Below, one piece after another: positions 11,445 to 55,900 of a stretch of 64,000 bases of DNA. The notes beneath the pieces are model-generated. The model was not told where the DNA came from and ran no database searches. It worked only from the letters and a program-made list of their open reading frames with translations. The stretch's first letter is position 1; every line of letters begins with the position of its first letter. A program made the translations under genes and the position numbers. The DNA comes from Opisthocomus hoazin (taxonomy: Eukaryota > Chordata > Aves > Opisthocomiformes > Opisthocomidae), in assembly GCF_030867145.1 (NCBI RefSeq), contig NC_134416.1, positions 23,755,014 to 23,819,013 on the forward strand. Direction: 5' to 3'.

Positions 11445-11900
11445 TGGGTGGGACCCACAGGCTCCCCAGACTCTGCTGCAGGGAGCTGGGGTCACCCTTG
11501 GGCTCCCCAGCAACCTCTGTGAAGAGCTGGGGTCACAGTTGCACTCCCTGGCCACCGCTGTGGAGAGCTGGGGTCACTGCTGGGCTCCCTGGCCACTTGT
11601 GTGGAGAGCTCAGGTTACCCTTGGACTCCCCAGCCACCTCTGTGGGGATCTGGGGTCACCCTTGAGCTCCCCAGCCATCTCTGTGGAGAGCTAGGGTCAC
11701 TGCTGGGCTCCCCAGCCACCTCTGTGGGGAGCTGGGGTCACACTTGCACTCCCTGGCCACCTCTGTGGGGAGCTGGGGTCACACTTGGGCTCCCTGACCA
11801 CCTCTGTGGGAGCTGGGGTCCCTGGCCACCTCTGTGGGGAGCTGGGGTCACCCTTGTTTTCCTTCAACCCTGTTGCAAAGAGCTCAGGTCACCTTTGGGC
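11445..11900. repeat. 41-bp-period GC-rich minisatellite
   Basis: About ten imperfect copies of a unit of the form GAGCTGGGGTCACCCTTGGG...CCACCTCTGTGG. The phrase GAGCTGGGG recurs at 11483, 11524 and 11565 with exact 41-bp spacing. Later copies contain small deletions (for example near 11805-11825), and the array decays after about 11870. It lies between the CpG island and the first certain DPYS coding exon. Open frames through it are repetitive and are not genes. Confidence 0.92.
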
Positions 11901-12319
11901 ATCACAAGCCGATGGATGGGCACATTTTCAAAACAGCCCTGTGTGTTTCATATCCCAGGGTGTGCAGGGCAGGCTGGAGCAAGGTGCCCTGAGAACCCCG
12001 CCAGATCCTCCTGAAAGCCTGGTTCTGCTTTCTCCAGACAGAGTCCGGATCGGAAAGGGCCCAGAGCCAGCTCCCTGCCACCGGCCTGCGTGCTGGCTCG
12101 CTGCTCTCGCTGGATGTTGGTGCTCTGCTGGAGCGTAGGAGGAGCTACCAAGGGCAGAGAGGGCAAGTCCTCTGGTGTCTATTTAAATATCGCTGTGTGG
12201 GGTGCGTTTAGGGTCATTTGGAGGTAACCCGCTGCTCTGGGAGAAGGGTGGGCAGTGAAATACCCTCAAGCAAGAGCACCTTTCTGAGCTGAGGCCTCGC
12301 TCTTGCCTTCCAGGCTCCC

Positions 12320-43956
<31,637 letters not shown>

Positions 43957-43984
43957 GCTCATTCCCCAGTTTTGGCTCTTGCAG

Positions 43985-45471
43985 GTAACTGTCTCTTTTG
44001 ATTAGTGAAAACTACTTTAATTAATGCTTCTCTGAAATTTCAGGAAAACAGAAGTGCAGCAGGCCATCTAGCCTATGACAGTCTTGTCTGGAATAAGCCC
44101 TCTCAGAGGCTGAGTTGTCTTGGTATCTTTAAATTTGATGAAAATGTGTGGCAGCCCAGGTGCGGAGGACCCCTTTCTGATTGGAGCCTCGGTTAAAAAG
44201 TTCATTTGAGAGAAGCAAATAGAGTTTTCCTGCTAGACTGAGACATGGGTATGAAGGTCCGTAGAAAATCTGCGTTCAGTTAGCACCAGGAGTACAATCA
44301 AAGCATAAATATTTCGCAAATTTACAGAGAAAAAGAAACCAAAACAGCTTGATGCGGAAAATTAAATTCTTTAGTGTTCCTCTGTTACAGACAATAACTT
44401 TCCACCAATTATGCTGTTTGGGTTAAGCTGATAGATCTGGTTTTCAAGGACAACAGCTGTCTTCGTGCAGCAGAGGTGCTGCCGTCAATGCCGGCAGTGG
44501 TCTAATGGATAGTCGAGCTGCTGTAAGGCTCAGTGCTGCTAGCAGGGGAGTAACACCCGACGTCTCCCCTTCCCACAGCGCGTAGCTGGGTTATTGACAC
44601 TGCTGCACCTGTATGCACTCTGGTGCTCGGCAGAGCTTTCTGTGAGCTGATTTACTTGCTTAGCCAGCAGAAAACAATAAGCTTCGTTTTTCTGGGTTGG
44701 TTTTCTGTTGGGTTAGTGAGTTGAACTGTCTCACAGAAGAACCTAGTAAGGATCAGTGCAGTGCAACATATGGGTGGGATAAGGTAGCTGGGGAGAAGGA
44801 CACCTCACTCTTCAACTGTTTAACAAGCAGAAGAAACAATTCCGGAAACAGTAAAAGAACTAGGTAAGACCTTCAGCAAGCACAATTGAGAGATTATGCT
44901 GTTGTATGCCAGCTGCAGCTGAAATGTTGTCTACTATAGCAGGTTAGTTCATTAGTGTGGGTCAGGAGGACAGTGAGTGGCAGTAAACATGACAAAATCC
45001 AGGCTGATTTTTTGGGTGCATATGTGCAGCAACAATGAGATCAGCTAGTTTGAGAAATTATTTCCCAACAGCTGGATGTAAAGCTCCAGTTTGCACCTCA
45101 CATAAAATGGGTCTGTTCTTAGTGCTAATTAATATGAGGGCAGGAACAAACCTGCAATGGTGGGAGGGTGAAATTTGCTTTTCCACATTTCATTGTATCA
45201 TTCCTTTAAAGCTCCCTCACAGTGAACCTCATCCAGGGCATCAGTAGCAGCAACAGAGTGCATCATGCTATTTGTTTTCCTCTGTCATAAAGGAGAAAGC
45301 TTTTGTAATAGAGAGGACTAAAGGCTAAAGCTGCAATAGAGTGAGGGAGCAATAATCATTCTTTCTAGCTCCTACCACTCTTTCTCCATTATTACCTCTC
45401 TGAGTGACAAATTGCAAAGCAGAGATTTTCTTTTGAAAGATTATATCATATTGTCTTTTTCTTCTCTGCAG
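43985..45471 (+). other. DPYS: Probable DPYS intron 9 (in the 3'UTR)
   Basis: Bounded by the donor GCAG|GTAACT and the strong acceptor TCTTTTTCTTCTCTGCAG ending at 45471. Nothing else recognised inside. Confidence 0.5.
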
Positions 45472-45606
45472 ATAAAAGCAAATGAAAATGACCCTGCTGT
45501 CCCCTCCAAAGCAGTGCATTCTGGGTCCAACAATCAGTCCACAATCAACTTCTCAAGAGCCAACGTGAAATGACAGTAACCAATAAACATTATACTGGGC
45601 TTCAGC
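45472..45606 (+). other. DPYS: Probable DPYS exon 10 (3'UTR, or alternative C-terminus)
   Basis: It follows an excellent acceptor and contains AATAAA at 45582-45587 with a GT-rich stretch downstream, so it looks like the terminal exon. It also holds an open frame of 33 codons (IKANENDPAVPSKAVHSGSN and 13 more residues) ending at TGA 45571-45573. That frame is in phase with DPYS exon 8 if exon 9 is skipped. The mammalian gene is known to have ten exons, which fits a tenth exon here. The 3' end is approximate. Confidence 0.5.
45582..45587 (+). terminator. DPYS: Poly(A) signal, probable end of DPYS
   Basis: AATAAA nine bases after the TGA of the putative terminal exon, with TTGTCATTGCG-type sequence downstream. 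Cleavage is expected near 45600-45610. Confidence 0.5.
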
Positions 45607-45609
45607 ATG

Positions 45610-48600
45610 AAAGTTGTCATTGCGATTTCTCTTTAAAAGGAATTTTGTTATTAAATAAGGATTATTCTGTTTAGAAAATGGAGTAATACTAAAATAATAA
45701 CTACAATTATAATGTGGCAACAGATCTGTAGGTTCTTAAAAGTAGGTAAGTTTCTTAATATTTATCTTTAGAAGGTATCAGTTAATCTATAAAAGTCAAA
45801 GAAATGAGCAATGGCCTTTAAGCACATTTTCTACATTCTTGCTCTGTTATGTCACAGGAGATGCATCCTAATTCTCTAATTTCATGTGTTAGGAAGATCT
45901 CTGTTTTGTTTAGCAATGCAGAGAATTCTGATAGCAGATGCTGAATTTGATTTTTTGTTTTTCCCTTCTTGGAAGGGGTCAGGTACTAAAAAATGCTGAT
46001 TCAGGGGAACTGTTAGTATTTTAGAGCTGATACTACATCTCCCTGTCCCTGTCTTTAAAGTTGTGTATACGTTTTGTCCCTGCCAGCTGCACAGCCAAGC
46101 ATTTATTGGTGTGTTCAAGTGTTTCCTTTGTTACACCCTAGGCAAACCTATGCTAACCATAGCCATGAACTCACCTACAATACTGTTTTGTGTTCTGGCT
46201 TTATGGAGAGACACACACCTGTAACTTGAAGGCTTATGAAATGGAACCACCAGAGCAAAAGCATGATGCATTAATTTAAAAAAACTTTTTTTTACTGAAA
46301 ATGTGAGGTTTTTTCCTGGTGTAACTAATACTTTGTGTTTTTTTGTAGGATAGGATTCCTACTTTAAGAAAAAAAATCTCATTTGCTCAATTTATCTGAT
46401 TTCCCATTTGCGAGGTAATTGTATTCTTAGAAGCATGACTCTGTCACCATGCCTGGACAGGTTTTGCCTCGGAAACCTAGAATGTTGTTTAAAGTTGGAT
46501 TTTCACATGTGATAGCCCTTCTTTTTAAGCAACTGACACTGGGGAATATTTAAGAGAGAAATGAGGCCAACACAAAAACACCGTGAGTTTATTGTCCTGT
46601 ATGTAGAAACAGTATAGCCTGTACCTCTGTGTAACCCATGGGCTAAGCAGGCACAGAAAGACTTTCATATTTTAAGACAGACACAGAGAGCATATGATAG
46701 TTATTGTAATTTTTAATTTGACAGTGGAAGGCAGACTTGTAGTTCTTGCTATATTCATAGGCATATACAGTGATGTATGAGCTTCTATGAGAAACAAACT
46801 CCTACTAGGTCCTTAGTTCTTGTGTTTCTAAATAGCAAAGGAGAATTGTTCTTTGTAAGACGATGGAGGATAATCATGGGGATGTTCAGGAAGAGCTAAC
46901 ACGAGTTCCCATTTCTCAGGTTGTCTTTGGGGTGGTAGAACAGCAGAACCAGGCATACAGCACTATTACAACGACTATTAAAGAGAATGGTGTTCACTAT
47001 TCAATGTAGACTTTTGTACTGCAACGGTCTGCATCAGTTTGTTGTCTAGTCTCCCTCTGCAATCAAGAGCGAGAAAGGTGCTTTTGGAACATTGTTCATC
47101 TCTGCATCAAAATAAAAAACAGGCTAGATGAACCTGTCCAGAGTTGTTCTGCTTTGGGATGAAATGAGCAGTTTTCTTGCAATGCGAGTTTGTCTCCATT
47201 GACTACAAAGAGAACACAGCGTGTCTAACTACGGTGCAGATGTCTACTCTGCAGCTGCCTTCCACCTAGTCTGTCTTTGCCTCTCAGAACTGGAACTTTC
47301 TGGTATGAAGGATGCCTGTCTTTTCCTATGTTTTGCCTCGTCAAGAGTGCACGTCAGCTACGAATCTATTATTTTTAATTAATCTTTTGCTACTTTGGAA
47401 GAAGAGCAGAAATTTAGGAAGAGTAGAGGAAAAAGCAGGGAGGGGGGGAAAGGACCTGTTTCTACTTTTAACAATAACTTATAGTTGTGTGCAGTCTTTC
47501 ATCTGAGGCTGCAGGTTTTAACAGACCCTTGCAATTGGATGATATACCTGTGAGACAGTAAATAGAACAAGTTTACAGTTATGAGAACTATGGATGCTCA
47601 AAGCTCTGAAATCACTCAAGTGATTGAATATACGTAGCTCCCGATGTTTAACATCTGGTGTTGGCTGAAGTGCATTGCTCAAGGCCAAAATGACTCAATT
47701 ATGACATAAATCAAACCCAAGAGTAAAGGCTGCCAGTCTTTTGGATACTGTGGACGTGCCTAGGACTTTCAAAAGTCATTTGGGCTCTCAGGACACCTAC
47801 TGAGATCGAAATGATACAAAAGACTGCAGATCATGAGAGCCCAAGAGAACAGAGTTAGTGATTTTACTAAAACCAGATGTTTTCACAGTGTGATAACAGC
47901 AAGTAGATTTATGAGTTATATAAACACCCATTTTGTGAACTGAGCTCTCCAAACCATGAAAGTATATTATCTGTGGAAAAATGTATAGTATTTTTGGGTT
48001 TCCTACAGATTTTTATTAGTTTAAAAATGAGGAAGCTTCTCCCTGTACAATTAGCAAAGAGTTCCTGATCCCTAGGTTGGTATATACTGCTCTGTCCATG
48101 GATTGTACTCCTTATAGGGGAAATCCTTTGGATTTTGTTCCTAACAAATGCCTACTTGTTAATTCCAATGACTGTTTAACTCTTGTGCAGATGTCGTGGA
48201 AAAAATTACCTGCATATTGTGAACTGGGATTTACACCAAAGCATCTGCTCTGTTTTTATGTCGTTGAGTGCCACAAGTCAGGTTTGTGAAATTTATGAGT
48301 ACGTTTTGCCATGACACATGTGAGCCCTGATACATGAATCCTGCCTCTAGGCACAAGGTCCCTATTCCAAGACACCAGTAATGAGTGATTGCAGAGCCAA
48401 ACATAGTAGGATGTTTTTTTCTAGTAGGCATACAGGTAATGTGGGATTAAATGGGACTGTAAAACACATTTACATCAGCACAGGTCCTGAACTGGAGCAC
48501 TGGAAGGAGCACTGAGGGTTCTCTCAGTCCTGTCTCAGTCTCTAGATCCTGATAAGACTTCTGAATTTGTCCTACAATTTCATCCCAGCTGTCACTTGCT

Positions 48601-49752
48601 TGTTACATTCTCACAAAGTTGTTGCTGGGGCTGTGCTGTAACTGTAGTCCTAAACCAACAAATGCCCCATGCTAGGGTGGAAAACTCATTTAGAGATGAC
48701 TTTTGCAGGACGGTTTCTTGAGCCTTTCACAGGGAAGTAAGGGAACAATTGCTTTCCCAGATGTCTGAATCCTATCACATTTAGCCACACTCCTCAGGCT
48801 TATCCAGCGCCTGCTAAGAAAAATGTTAGCTTTCTTTGATTCTTCCTTCCGTCTGTTGGTCACTCAGTAAGAGTAGACTATCTCTGATTGCTCGGAGAGG
48901 TGGCACTGCTGCATTAAAAGCCTTTTTCTCTGAAGCAGTACACCACAGTACAGAGGAATCAAGGATCTGTTTTGTCAAGGCTGAAACACAGAACAACATT
49001 TCTTTGCTTAGCACTTCTCATAGGGGTTCTGCTGGTTTCCCCTCTGCTCTTGCATGGAAAGGTGAAAACTCAAATATGTTGCTTAAGTAAGGAGAAAACT
49101 CTGTTAACCAAGTCTTTATCACTCTCCCCAGCCAGAGAGAAATTTGGGATCTTTAGTACCCCATTCTCCCTGGTGACCTGGATTCCAGGCAATGTAAAAC
49201 AGAAGTAGAGGAAAGGCTTTGCCTGTTCAGTTCTTCTTTAATGGCAAGCAATTCTGGGCTATTTAAACTGTAATGAAAACAAAGTGAGTCGCTGTGACAG
49301 CATTGATAGCGCAGGGATCAGGGCGAAAGCAGTTGTAAACCCAGTGTCCTCTGACTTTGCTCACCCAGCTGCCCACACAAAATGCTGCAACAAAATGCAT
49401 ACAGAGGAAAGAAAGCCTTTAGCTTAGTTATGAAGCAAGACAAGTTCGGGGGTACAGGGTGGTGTGAGGAGAGTTCCATAAACACGGCAGTTGAAAGCAA
49501 ACAGCCTCGTTCGTACTGGGCTTCAAGAGGGTCAAAGAGCACTAGCATGTCTTTCTGAATTACCTTCACAAGACAATCAGGTCAACCTTTCATTAATTTT
49601 GCAAACCAGATTTGATCCAATTGAGGGATTTTTCACAGTAAATTAAACAGCTGCTACACTAGTGAAGGATGTTTAAAAAGGAAGTTGAGCCTTGTTGTGA
49701 GCTGGGGGAAGGAAAGGGATGAATGAGTCAAAAGCCAAATCCAGACTTCTCC
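45610..49752. other. Intergenic DNA between the convergent genes DPYS and DCSTAMP
   Basis: About 4 kb with no exon, RNA gene or mobile element that I can support. The DCSTAMP 3'UTR (minus strand) must lie at its right end. A minus-strand ATTAAA (plus TTTAAT at 49237-49242) is one possible signal. Confidence 0.5.
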
Positions 49753-49905
49753 TCAGACTCTCGTTCTGAGTGCTGGTGGTATATGAATATATTTCCGACA
49801 AGCCTTAAAGAGGTAGTTAGAGGCAATGCCCAGTAGCATGAAAGGTATTAAAAATTTCCATGAAACCAAGAAACGAATAAGTAAACCCCTTAATTTCAAC
49901 TGTAC
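49753..49905 (-). CDS. DCSTAMP: DCSTAMP last coding exon (alternative to read-through in exon 3)
   Basis: The minus-strand acceptor GAACTACAG precedes GTA CAG TTG AAA; 50 codons ([20 protein letters not shown] and 30 more residues) run to TGA. It is in frame with the exon-3 donor ACG|GTAAGC. The pattern V-x-x-x-L followed by a hydrophobic/aromatic run resembles the end of mammalian DC-STAMP, but conservation is weak, so this exon is an inference. Confidence 0.6.
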   Translation of the reverse strand, partial: VQLKLRGLLIRFLVSWKFLIPFMLLGIASNYLFKACRKYIHIPPALRTRV

Positions 49906-52900
49906 CTGTAGTTCACTTGTTCTCAGCAGAAAGAAAAAACACATGCTTTTATGTGTGGGGAGGAATGATCTACTGGAGCTGAAGAAAATGTACCAAAAGA
50001 GGAAAGAAGAGTTTGAATGACAAAGACCGGGGAAAAGAGCCAAAATAAAATGTAGGAAATGTGAGGAGAGGGTAGGCAAGAAGAGGAACAGAAATAATTG
50101 TGGATGGAATACTGTTTTTTTATTGTAACTTGTAGAATTTTTTTTTTAAAAAGGAAGGAAAAAACCCAATGTTGTCATGTGATTGAGGGTTATGGTAAAT
50201 GGAAAGGCCAAAGGGAATAGCTGAACAACTTGCAGAGGAGACAGCTGAAGATAAACAAACCCCCAGACTTTCCCAGCTCACAAGACAGAAAGAAATGGGA
50301 GAAGACAGAAACCAAGTAAGGTCTGCAGGGCATGCGAGCTATGTCTCTGTGTAATGCCAGCAGAGAGACAGACCTGCCTTTTCATCTGTACAACCAGAGG
50401 CCCTCAGTTTCATGGGTATTACTTCTTCTCTCTTCTCAAACACAGGGCAGCTGAAGGAATAGACCTAATATTGTAGATGGCGATAAGAATTGCTCTGCCA
50501 CTGAGATGAACTTCAATGCATTCGAGGCAATGAAGGTGAATTTGGTTTAGAAATTTTAAAAAATGTGCAGAATGTGCCATTTTCACTGGCACCCCAGGTT
50601 TAGGGAGATGGGGCAGACCAAATATCTCCTTTTCCTGCCATTCAGCTCACCTTCAGCACATGGGTATGCAGGTGTATGGTCACAGAAGCAAACAGTGCTT
50701 TGGTCCACTCAAGTGGAAAGTATGAGTGTAATGGCAACAATATTTGTGAGGTGGCACCCTGCTGCTGGCACAGCACATTCACAAATTAACGTAAGCTTTT
50801 GCTGTGTGTGTCTAACATGTTTTCTGCAATGCTTTCTGTGAAAGTCACCAAATCACACAGTGGCTGAGGCTGGCAGGCACTTACAGAGATATCTACTCCA
50901 TCCCTGCTTCTCTGAGTAGCTCAGGGCTATATCTAGTTGAGTTTTGATTATCTCCAAGGATGGAGACTCCAAAACTTCTCTGGGCATCCTGTTCCAGTGT
51001 TTAACCACCCTCACAGTAAAAAAGTTTATCCTGTGTTTAGGTAATATTCCAGTCAGGTTCATGGCCTTTATGTTTGGAAATGATTTCCAGAGGAAATTGC
51101 TCCATCACTTTCCCACAGATTGTGCTGCGGCTGACAAACCTGTAGTTTCACAGATCCTCCTTCTTGCCCTTCCTGAAGATGGGAGTAACATTCACTTTGT
51201 TCCAGTCCTCAGGAACCTCTCCCGATCACCATGAGCTTTCAGTGATAATTGAGAGTCACCTCACAATGACACCAGCCAGCACCCTCAGCACCCATGGGTG
51301 CCTCCCATCATGTCCTATGGACTTAAGTATGTCCAGTGTGTTTAAGTGCTGTTTAACCATGTCATCCTCCATGGGGGGTAAGTATTCCTTGCTCTAGACT
51401 TTCCTTCTGGTCTGAGGGGCCTGATATGGCTGAAGGTTGATCTTACCTGTAAAGATCAAGATAAGAAATACCTTGGGCTTTTCCATATCCTTTGTCACTG
51501 GGGTCAAGCATCTAGGGAAAATATTTACCAGAGCTGAACATTTTGTGAAGAATTACAACTAGCTTCCCGAGAAGGATTGCCTTTTATCACTGTCATGACT
51601 CTTGACAATCAGAGGGAGTAAGCTAAGCAACACTCAGTAAGCTGCCCTGCCAGTTAGTCGTGGGAGTCCCAGCATTCAGGTACAACACCGTTCTGTAAAC
51701 CTGCAAAGCCTCACCTGTCCTATCAAGGACTAATTTGCATAATCAGTCATTCCCACTAGGCTTAATTTCCTTAGGTAAATACACAGTACAGACATGGTAT
51801 TGTGCTGAGAATGTACTTCCAAACTCAAAATCCTTACACATTTAGGTATCTATCCCAACCATTGTCCCCCGTCTGAGTCATTACAATGAACCATTCATGT
51901 GTGCTGCAAAGCTTTCGCTTGCTGCTTGCAGAACAGCAGAGAGAAAAGTTATGCTGTGTGGCTACACACCATCAAACAGGAAAGGTAAGAAACTCCAAGG
52001 CAAATTTTGCCTCCTGATGACAAGTGAAGTATTTTGTGGTAGTGCTGTCAATCAGAACTACCCCTGCCTTTGGACACTGTAATCAGTAGATCAGGGCTTC
52101 TCACGACCTTGTACTTTGGGACTGCAAGGAGCACATTCAACTCCTACTAGCAATGAACTTACCAGGACTCAGCCAAAGATGCTCAGCTCTTGCTGACATT
52201 TAAGTCCTTTTCTCCTTTGACCCTCAGTGATAAGAAGAGTGAAGGAGCATATCCTTTTGTCAGTAATAGCCTGTTTTGTAAGAACAAATTTAGAGTACCC
52301 TTCATTTTCCTCTTTTTTCAGCAGAATGCTTTTTGCTACTGGTCCTTGACAGTAGTACCTGGGATATAAATGATGTTCTGCTACTGTCCAAGTCTGTCCC
52401 AATTTAGCAAGGGAGGACATAGCCAGGTGTTCTGGTTTGGCTGCGGCCGGCAACAAAAGCGCCACATGGCCGCCCCTCCCCCTGCCAGGGTGCGGAGGAG
52501 AATGGAAAGAAAGAGGCAGAAACCGGTGGGTCGGGATAAGGGCAGTTTAACAGAACAGAAAACAAAGGGAACAGTAACAGCAACGATACAGATGAGGAGA
52601 AAACACAACACAAACCGCACAACCCAGAGAGCCGCTCTCCACGACCGCCACCGCGAACTCCCGAGCCACGAGTGAGTTCCTGCCACCCCGCTCCCCCCCC
52701 ACCGGAACCCAGCGTGACGGCACATGGTATGGAATACCCGGCTCTGTTTGGCCAGGTGGGGTCAGCCCGCCCGGCTGTGCCTCTTCCTGGATTCTGGTGA
52801 AAATTAACCCTGTCCTGGCCAAACCCAGGACACCAGGCCACTCAGAGATATTCAGCACAATCCTCAGTAATGCATGGCATTAATCTAGCACCCCATTTTC

Positions 52901-55900
52901 TAGAAACGAATTGCTGGCACACTCGCAGCTTGAGCCACATGTGTCCATGGAGGAGTTAGGCTTCGTCTGGAATACCCAAAGAAAAAAAGGCTTGATGTTT
53001 TCCAGTATATCAGATGGAAAATAACATCTGACACTTGCTACTGAAAAGCTTTAAAGAAGTCTTTATTCATTCAGATAACAGGGACTTCAATCAATGGTTG
53101 TCATGGGACCATGAACCTATTATAGAGGAAAAGAGTAGAGTTTGCTGTTCTGCTGCAACCTAAAAAAGAAGTTGTCTGTGGCTGAGAACCAAGACTACTC
53201 TGCATGTTGGGTGGATTTTCGGCTCTACGTTAAATCCATACTGCCACATCTGTCAAGCCATTCCTATGTCTTTCTGCTCTTAGCACCTGTTCTTGTGTCA
53301 TATGGAGGTCACACCATCAATATCAGTTGAACAGGTGAAGTACTCAGTATTGGCTCAGTTTTGTTTCATTGAAGTCAATGGTGGCTTTAGCAACATAATT
53401 CAGCCCATGTTTGCCACTTCTGCAAGCTCCCTCAGACTGCAAGATCTGAAGCATTGTTCACCTCTGCTCAGATGCCCCTACACCTCAAAACCAGCTGGTT
53501 TGCAGCCGCAGCACCTGATTGCTCTGTATTCTAGCTCTTGTGAGTGTTCTCAGTTCTGCGCATGCTACATTACTTCTCTCATGATCATCAAAGGGACAAT
53601 CTGCACTTGTGATACAGTCTACGGACATGTGAAAGTGAGAGACAAAGAGCAAGTGAGCAATTCCAGGTGGGAGACTGGGACTACAAACTTCTGAAAAACA
53701 AATCAGCAAAAGTAAGTGGGAGGAGGAGGACGCAGGAGGGAGATTTCAGCTGGGCTAGAAGACTGACAGGGCATGTAGAGCACTGCAGAAGAGACGGCTG
53801 CAGGGAAAGGAGCAGGTGTACGAAGCTAGGGATGGGAAAGTACCAGGCTGAAGGGTTTGGGGCAGTTGAGGGTTGAAAAATAGACAGAAATGTCTGGAAA
53901 AATCTGAGCCCTCTAGTTAGGTTCTTGGCCAGCCCAGAAGCCAATGGATAGTCTTTGCTCTGTCTTCTATCTTCAGTTTCTGGCAAACACGAGGAAGACA
54001 AACTTGCTACTGCCATTATGTCCTCTGTTACCTCAATTCAAAGAGGTTTGTGCTGCAGTGCTAAAAGCACCAAGCTGTTTGATTTCTTTTACACAGAATA
54101 GACCCTCCGTGTCTTTCTAAAGTACCAGACAGTGCAGACCCCATCTTGAAAAACGAGTCTTAATGCAACCTGGAGCTCTCTGCAGTGGAGAGCACACTGT
54201 CTCCCATGGCTTCTTTTCCACATGTTTCCAAAATACTGCTGATTAGCTTTTGATCCTATTTTTACATTTTAAAATTGAAGTCCCATAGGAAAGATGGATG
54301 CAAAACACATGCCCCTATGGAGCTAGAGCATCTCAGTCTTATCCAAAGATTCACTCGGTCTCTTTCACACCATGTTGTCATTTGCTACACTCCTTTGTTT
54401 CTTCATCACTGCCTCTCTTGCACTGAGTATTGGAAACCAAAAGTTGACCTGAAAAGACACAAGTATGATTCTATGAACATAGTATTACCGAGTTAGACAT
54501 CACACAGACACTGACAACCTGGATAGGCTATTAAAGAAAAAACAAACCAAAGCAAGCTATATATACCAGCAGCTATCTATCTGGATTTGCCATAAATATA
54601 TGCACGTGTGCTTTTATTTCCAATAATGTGCATATACATATATATACAGGGCAAATGTTTTTGCAAGCAAGAAGTTCTGTTTCCTAAAGGTATTTGCAGG
54701 TGCATTCCCACTGTGTTTTAAAAAAGAAATATATCACCTTCCATTTTGCTAAGCAGCAGCTGAACCTCTTTCTCAACATTTAGAGGCTGCTCACAAATGC
54801 CTAATGCTTGCTGTCCAGATTGCTGGAATGCCCTTTGTGCTGGTGGTACTTTTCATGCATTCACGAAAAACAAGTTTCTTCTCTAGAGAGCTCTCTAAGT
54901 CTGAGGGGTATTTTTGTGGAAGCCAATAGTCATTTGGGTGTACCCTTGTCATATCTGATGCAGGTGTGTTGAAGGACAGAACAAAACAATTACATGTTCT
55001 AACTCACCAGCAGGCACCTTGTCTCCGGCTCCTGTGCAGGAGAGCACCGGGGAAAGTCGATTAGCACATCCTTGAAATTAACAAGTGTTTTAAGTATTTC
55101 CTGGATCTGGCTACTACCCTGAGAGAGGGAGATTTTTTTTCTTCTGAGAGCTGATGGCTTACCGTTCTAGCAAGCACCTTCTTCCCAGTTTTCTCTTGTA
55201 GCTTTGCTCTTTTCTTGAGTAAATTTGCATGCAAATAACGTATCCGTTTCATCTCAGTGTCAGGATAAAATGAAGTTGACACGAGTATTTTAAGTTGGGT
55301 CAGGAAGCCAGAGAACAACCCAAAAATAATTAAGAAGAAGATAATGACTCCAAGCTGGATCCATGTCATAGAGAGAGTGAACTCTGGCTGAGGGATGCAG
55401 TCATGCTTAAACAAAGAGATCTTGAAAGGATCAGTCTTCACAATGTGTTCTCTCACACCAACGATAAAGCTGTTCTCATTCCTCTGCACAAGAAAATGGA
55501 AAAAAAAGAGTTGATTATAGTACAGGTTCCCCCTTTTCTTAGTATTTTTCCCATTGGATATGCAGTTTTACAAAGGACCATAAATGACCAGTCCATACAG
55601 AATCACAGAATCACAGAATCACAGAATGGTAGGGGTTGGAAGGGACCTCTGTGGGTCATCTAGTCCAACCCACTGCTGAAGCAGGGTCACCTACAGCAGG
55701 CTGCACAGGACCTTGTCCAGGTGGGTCTTGAATATCTTCAGAGAAGGAGACTCCACAACCTCCCTGGGCAGCCTGTTCCAGGGCTCTGTCACCCTCAGAG
55801 GGAAGAAGTTCTTCCTCATGTTCAGATGGAACTTTCTGTGCCTCAGTTTGTGCCCATTGCCCCTTGTCCTGTCACTGGGCACCACTGAAAAGAGCTTGGC

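Larger units (their letters stand above)
49906..55162 (-). other. DCSTAMP: DCSTAMP last intron
   Basis: 5.3 kb containing a decayed CR1 (50838-51500) and a solo LTR (52428-52832). The plus-strand 133-codon open frame at 53293-53694 has no recognisable domain. Nothing else seen. Confidence 0.6.

Noticed and set aside
11348-12014. Long repetitive open frames (up to 187 codons) in three frames
   Set aside because: They are translations of the 41-bp minisatellite. Because 41 is not a multiple of three, the repeats cycle through frames, which is not expected of a real gene.
53293-53694. 133-codon plus-strand frame in DCSTAMP intron
   Set aside because: No homology that I recognise, no splice or promoter context, and an overlapping minus-strand frame of similar quality.
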